Shown here: positions 58,923 through 64,000 of the stretch, piece by piece
Layout: each line of letters begins with the position of its first letter
Numbering within the stretch: the stretch's first letter is position 1
NCBI GenBank assembly: GCA_032622095.1
Contig: CP136068.1
Location: 148,999,365 to 149,063,364, forward strand
Source: Siphonodentalium dalli
Taxonomy: Eukaryota > Mollusca > Scaphopoda > Gadilida > Siphonodentaliidae
DNA: 64,000 bases
Reading direction: 5' to 3'
Made by a program: the position numbers and the translations under genes
Notes under the pieces: generated by a model
Databases searched by the model: none
Seen by the model: the letters and a program-made list of their open reading frames with translations, nothing else
Told to the model about the DNA's origin: nothing

Positions 58923-59033
58923 TTTGGTTGGATATGGTAACTATCTCATTCGTGATGACAAAAACAAAATTAATTTCGACGATTCATTTCTGTTGTCATC
59001 ACGAGTGAGATAGTGACCATATCCAACCAAAAA
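58923..59033. repeat. 111-bp hairpin
   Basis: TTTGGTTGGATATGGTAACT and ATCTCA pair with TGAGATAGTGACCATATCC and AACCAAA. Counterpart of 27448-27580. Confidence 0.85.
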
Positions 59034-60338
59034 GTGTATATGTTCTGTTTGTTATGTGCTCCGCTCAGTTGGCCCACAGCCCAACTCAAAGAAGAGTAAA
59101 AGTGCAAAATATACTACTATTTGATAGCTTAGAATGCAATAAATATTCATATACAATTCGTTACAGATGACTGTCTATTGCGCACTTTAGAGTGAATCAC
59201 TTAAGTATTACGGAAAATATGTATTTATTTGTCGGTTTATCAAATGTGAAGCATAACCATTAAGAATTTCTGAAGAATAGTGCTTAGGTTATCAACCGCA
59301 CAACCCCTCAATTGTGATTTCTAAGTAAAAGGGGCATAATCCCGTCAACAATATGCGAACTGTGACAACATTTGAACTCGGAATACGTTTTCTGAATTAC
59401 GACCATATAATAACTATGCAGAACAGTTCGATCGAATATTGCTCTATAGTTGCCATATATGGACAACCCAACACTTGATATTTCTTACACCATCAACAAT
59501 CATCGGACTGTGACCAAATTTGAACATGATCTGCGCTATCAACCATTAACTACATACCAAATTCCTACGGAATTCTAAGTTATATAGCTGAAGTTTCGAT
59601 TGGGAATAACTGGACGCTGATTGTCACCCAGAAAATTATTCAGGCGAGAATAACATAATTATACGGAATATCAGATATCTCGCTAAACATGTAGTAAGCC
59701 ATGATACACTCGCATTATGTGAGTACGTTATATCTCACGTGATTTTCTCACGTTCTGATTGGCTGCACACTGCTATACTATTATACCGTATTACCCCAGT
59801 AGGATTCCTACTCGCCTACTATTGTTTTTCTATTTCTGAAGACACATCCAATCTGAAGCAATGCCTTGTACGAAACTTGTTGCAATATCGGCATATCATT
59901 AGATTTATTAAATACATTGGATATAGCTATGATCTTACAAATCTCCGATCATAGCAATCAATGTATTTAATAGTTTGTCCGTTTAGTTGGCAGGCAGACA
60001 GTCCTAATTTTGTAATGACAGTAAACGTTATTTATAACTTACTGTTCCGTTTTCATCGAAGATTAACAAGTTAACTTCAGAAATTTTGTGGAAATGTCTT
60101 TGCTATTAAAGTATTTATAGAAACAAATGCATGAGTCGTGAATAGATAATGTTAGATGTAACTAATAACATAGTTATGCTCCCCTGACATCGTCAAAAGA
60201 TTGTCGTAAATTGTAAAATCTGAGACCGATTTTCAAAATTCACGGTAATTACACATGTGACAAAATAAGACATAAATACATTGTGTGAGAATTGATACCA
60301 GTGTTCGTTACAATATAATAAATCCATTATTTCTTGCC

Positions 60339-60412
60339 GTTGACTATGCCAATATAGTGATCATCGAGGAGGAAGAATCCTCCTCTCGTACCACTATGTT
60401 GGCATAGTCAAC
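60339..60412. repeat. 74-bp hairpin
   Basis: GTTGACTATGCC pairs with GGCATAGTCAAC. The tip is GAGGAGGAAGAATCCTCCTC. Counterpart of 26066-26173. Confidence 0.9.
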
Positions 60413-61518
60413 TCCAAGCCATGCATTATCTATATAATAGTTTGCAACTCACATCCTATTGTCACCCTAGCATGATACAGCCGAATTGTTTTAAAGATCA
60501 TACATATGTTCCTTGAGCCGTGATAATAATTATATTACTCATTTACCTACTTAATGTTGTTCCTGACAGCAGGCTTTGCCTCTTTTGTCAGCTCTTTATT
60601 TCATCACTGATGGTGGCCATTTATTCAGTATTCTGCTTGGATACAGGGTCGTAGATACATGGTTTCAATTGGTGGTGGTCGCATTATAATTTCCAAGTTC
60701 GGCCCCTCTTTGATCCAGACATAATTTGGTAAGTTCGTAATGTTTCCAACGATATATCATCTCGTCTATGTTTGGAGATGTTCCAACCGATGGCCATTCC
60801 ATGCCTACCATTTGGCCGCAAGTATTTTATATAAGAAGATATTCGACTGTTGTTCTCAAATTGGTCTATAAACAACACATTTCACATTGAATACTGATTG
60901 GTAAATACAAAATTTGAAATACAAAATATTATTATCACAGCAGTGAACATGAAACTGTATCATCGCAGAATCTTTAACAGTCACAGTTTATCCACCGCTC
61001 ACTCCCTCCATTGACAAAAAACAGCCTGTCTAATAAACGTTACATTTATTGCGTCAATGTAGCTGTATTAGGTTAACGTAGCTTTATTATGTAGGTACTA
61101 CTTCCATGACGTAATTCTATAATGCAATTGGCGCAGATAACTAGGGACGTCAGCCGGCCTACATGACGTCATTGTGATTTTAAAATATTCTGATCGTCCA
61201 TAATTCCCTGTTTTTGTATACAAATGTACGATGTAGTAAACACGAGGTTTCCGAGTTCCCGATAAAACCCAGATTTTCGTCAGATTATGTATCTAAACTT
61301 AATGGAAACAGGTCAAAGTGAGAGGAAACATGTATGAGAACCAGTAACTGTGTTAAATTGGATATTTGCAACGAGGACTTGGCGTTAATTGGAAATTTAA
61401 AAACACTCGGCAAAATAATGACGTCACGGAACTTCGTCGGAAAGGCCACGCAGAGGTAAACACTTCATAATCGGAATATACTTTCGCCACCGTTTTTGTT
61501 TAATTAGTTATTTCCATA

Positions 61519-62295
61519 ATGGCGACGACCGGTAATGTCACAGAGCAAGTGTCGAATGCTGAATTGAAACAATTAATTGTGAATCTGACGCAGAAAATGG
61601 ATCATAATTTCGAGTCAGTGAAAGAAGAATTCACAAAAATAAGAAATGAAGTTGACAAAGTGAAATATGAAATAAAAGAAGAGCAGCAACAAATTAATAT
61701 TGCTGTGGGGTCAATCGAGGATAGAATATCAGAAATTGAAGAAACTGTCATTCCTGAACTTGAGATAAAAATGTTGGCAAAGCATGAAGAACTATGGGAA
61801 AGAGGCATGATCCGAGAAGTCCATGATCGGAAGTATAATCTTCTAGTATATGGTATTCCTGAAACAAAATCAGAAAATCCATACAGTGTTCTGGAAAAAG
61901 TGCTTGTGAATGATTTTAAAATCAATGCAGCAATGGCTGAGAAAATAATGGATAGATGTGTACATGCACATAGACTCCCGGTGGCATTCAAACCAGGCGG
62001 AAACATCAGTGCAAAACCTCCAAATCCCTTTATTATAGTTCTGGCAACTGATAGAGACAAGACTGTGATTTTGGATGCAACTAATAACCTTGATCCAACT
62101 AAAAGAATCACGGTTAGAACAGACTTACCCCCTGAAATGAAACGCGAGAGAGGCAGGAAGAGTAATGAAGCATACAAAATTCGGAAAGAACAGAAAGTAA
62201 AGACAAGAATTCGGGTATCTGGGGTGAAAGTACTTCTGGAAATAAAGAACGCACATGGGAGATGGGTCGAACCTGATCAAGAAGTACAAATGTGA
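61519..62295 (+). CDS. LINE (L1-like) ORF1 protein, intact, without ORF2
   Basis: 258 codons from ATG (context CCATAATGGCG) to TGA, uninterrupted. Residues about 12-95 are rich in heptad-like E/K/I/L (LKQLIVNLTQKMDHNFESVK, RISEIEETVIPELEIKM) and predict a coiled coil. About 100-180 is an RRM-like core beginning RKYNLLVYGIPETKSENPYS with PFIIVLATDRDKTVIL. About 180-250 is a basic C-terminal domain (RTDLPPEMKRERGRKSNEAY). This order matches the Transposase_22 / L1 ORF1p family: RNA-binding trimeric chaperones needed for LINE ribonucleoprotein formation. ORF2 normally follows within about 100 bp in L1 elements, but the remaining 1.7 kb has no reverse transcriptase, so this is an ORF1-only (HAL1-like) element, a truncated copy or a domesticated gene. 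Confidence 0.85.
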   Translation: MATTGNVTEQVSNAELKQLIVNLTQKMDHNFESVKEEFTKIRNEVDKVKYEIKEEQQQINIAVGSIEDRISEIEETVIPELEIKMLAKHEELWERGMIREVHDRKYNLLVYGIPETKSENPYSVLEKVLVNDFKINAAMAEKIMDRCVHAHRLPVAFKPGGNISAKPPNPFIIVLATDRDKTVILDATNNLDPTKRITVRTDLPPEMKRERGRKSNEAYKIRKEQKVKTRIRVSGVKVLLEIKNAHGRWVEPDQEVQM

Positions 62296-62299
62296 TAAA

Positions 62300-62990
62300 A
62301 TCAGACTGATATAAATCGAACTTAGTTATACCTCCATTGAATGTTGAAATTATTGAGATTCTATATGAACCCTAAAATATCTTTTTTGAGTAAATATGTT
62401 TGATACATGTATTACTTACCTTTTAGTTTATTACAGATATATGTATGATCTAGTTAATAATTGGGGACATGAGAATCTGTGTCGGGTCAGACGGTAGCCC
62501 CGTATTTGTATCAAGGCAACACCACTAGGTCGAGTCAAGAGGCTGGTTTGGGAATGACGTCTGGACTTGATATAGGTTCTCAGTTCTGCACTATGTATCC
62601 TTGTCAAATTTGTGTCGCAATTAACAACAATTGATTGAAATTTATGGAATATGTGGTCGTTTAAATCAATACATAACTTGAACAGCTTGTTGGAAGTTTG
62701 CAGACATGTATACTAGTATGTACTGATTTATTAAAGTACAGGCATGTGATTTGATCTTTTCCTCACAAGGCCTTGCATTAATGCACACACAAATTGTGCT
62801 ATAAAGGGAAAAACATTGTTCAAAGAGAGAAGAACTCATTTTAATTATTTGTCAAATATAATGACTATTGTATTGCCATTTGGTAGTATCAATACCATCT
62901 GGCTTGGTTCGATGGGAATGAAGCAATCAAATGCCAATCAAACAAATAATATCATGTAAATGTAAACTACATCCTAATTATGTGTATGTG
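62300..62990. other. Possible 3' part of the ORF1 element, no gene
   Basis: AT-rich. No RT, endonuclease or other domain. No poly(A) or target duplication found by eye. Confidence 0.4.
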
Positions 62991-63090
62991 TGTATATGTA
63001 TGTATATCTATGTATGTATATATGTATGTACATGTATATGTATGTATATGTATATATATATGTATGTGTGTGTATACATGTATGTATGGG
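62985..63090. repeat. TATG/TGTATA microsatellite
   Basis: Imperfect ATGTATATGTATGTAT-type tract of about 100 bp. The ORFs on both strands over it are low-complexity. Confidence 0.9.
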
Positions 63091-63479
63091 TGAGTCGTGT
63101 TAAAACGTTAACTGAAGTAACTAGCTCAAAGAGAAACATTAACATATGATATATTTTATATTTGTTTCTGCACTTGTCATCGCTGAGACTGCCACATCCA
63201 CCTGGAGCTATGCTTCCCTTTAATACTCCTTCCAACTTTCGAACATTTTCAAGAAGGAGTATGCCATAGGGGTAAAGCATACCTCATTCAACGAAATAGT
63301 ATTCACCTTATACACCCCTTCAACTTTCAAATTTAATTAGAAGGGGTGGTTGGGGCCTAACGGATATATATATATACACACGTATATTCACACATAAGTC
63401 CAGTGGATGGACAATATCAGAAAGATATGACGGTCTCGGCTTTATCATAGCTGCAGATACATATTTATCGTATAATTAG

Positions 63480-63975
63480 CTTTGTTCATCAAGACTTTGT
63501 CTCTATAATAAGAAACACCAATTCCAAGGTAATTTTAAATCAGTTCTAGTAAATGAAACTAGTAACAGTGAATTTCAAATGGATGAAGTAACATAACTCT
63601 CTTTATGAATATCTTTTAAGAATATTTAAATGGCAATGCATTTGCAAATTTATATTGTGTTTAGCCGAGGTGCCTTCAGGACCAGATACGGGTTTTTATG
63701 CCAGCTCTATATATGTATATTATTTGTATTATGATATTTTTTCTCAAACTATGTCATTAAACAAGAAACACCTATTTCCAAGGTAACTTAAAATCAATTA
63801 AAATCAATTTTATCAGTAACAGATATAAAACTTAAAAGTATATAATGGAACTTCAATTTGGATTATGGATAAGATTATTGATCTGTCTCTTCATGAATAT
63901 TTAAAAGACAATGCATCAGCAAATTTTACATTCAATGATGTGTTTGGCGAAAGTCTGGGTTAGGGATTAGGGATA
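63480..63975. repeat. Diverged tandem duplication, unit about 265 bp
   Basis: AAGAAACACC(A/T)ATTCCAAGGTAA and TTCATGAATAT/TTTATGAATAT, AATATTTAAA..GCAATGCAT and TGTGTTT(A/G)GC recur in order in the two units (about 63505 and 63765). Non-coding. The second unit runs to the window edge. Confidence 0.7.
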
Positions 63976-64000
63976 AAGATAAATGGTGCAATTTATACGC

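Larger units (their letters stand above)
54098..61222. repeat. Right arm of large inverted duplication
   Basis: Inverse and colinear with 25262-38920 (see that entry for paired blocks). It lacks the 2.3 kb foldback, the 734-bp perfect-TIR element and the 33.6-38.1 kb internal duplication, so it is the more compact arm. It has its own extras: hairpins at 54572, 57711 and 58046, and the unmatched stretch 58440-58730. Confidence 0.85.

Noticed and set aside
25262-61222. Assembly foldback or chimera as the cause of the inverted duplication
   Set aside because: The arms differ by many substitutions and kilobase insertions, and their hairpins have diverged; an artefact would give identical arms.
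61602-62177. 191-codon minus-strand ORF
   Set aside because: Antisense shadow of the LINE ORF1 protein; no recognisable domain.
63008-63280. ORF with TYIHTHVHIHIYIYIY
   Set aside because: Low-complexity translation of a microsatellite.

Overview
This is eukaryotic genomic DNA, AT-rich and repeat-dense, from an invertebrate. A lophotrochozoan, most likely a bivalve mollusc, fits best. The reasons are C-type lectin domain exons, a Mutator-like transposase of the type common in molluscs and cnidarians, an abundant PIN-like/Cys-rich (CXC) mobile gene family, and dispersed repeats containing a 'GGGGCCATAACTCT' motif and CAGACAGACGGAC runs that are typical of bivalve intergenic DNA. The species cannot be named from sequence alone. 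No complete host gene is visible. Most long ORFs at 1-4800 and 40240-40850 are artefacts of minisatellites whose periods (30 and 45 bp) are multiples of three.

Layout. 1-5085: a composite repeat element with two expanded minisatellites (30 bp at 1-804; 45 bp at 2048-4806) and a nested TA-target MITE (861-1638). An inverted, much shorter copy lies at 39960-41330 and shows the empty MITE site. 5100-14770: mostly gene-free DNA with a second MITE copy (7126-7754) and local repeats. 14784-15131: 28-bp minisatellite. 15283-18622: a 3.3 kb inverted repeat with head-to-head, broken copies of a PIN-like/CXC gene. 20992-22370: a decayed Mutator-like (MULE) transposase interrupted by a hairpin-bearing insertion. 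22757-23105: a TATA box, a signal-peptide first exon and a tandem repeat that multiplies its splice donor. 25262-38920 and 54098-61222: the two arms of a large, diverged inverted duplication around a 15 kb spacer. The left arm carries a 2337-bp foldback element (28928-31264) with a 9-bp target duplication and a 734-bp element with perfect 108-bp terminal inverted repeats. The spacer holds the short composite element, an inverted pair of broken C-type lectin genes (41390-45476) and a decayed LINE ORF2 (45990-48230). 61519-62295: an intact LINE-type ORF1 protein with no ORF2 downstream in the window.

The dominant theme is inverted duplication at every scale: 100-180 bp hairpins (at least 14), 0.6-2.3 kb foldback elements, 3-4 kb inverted gene pairs, and one inversion spanning about 36 kb. 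The arms differ by substitutions and indels, so they are old biological events rather than assembly foldbacks. The exception is the perfect 108-bp repeat. A MULE transposase remnant sits about 7 kb from a long-TIR element with a 9-bp target duplication. This suggests, but does not prove, that MULE-type activity produced part of the palindromic landscape.
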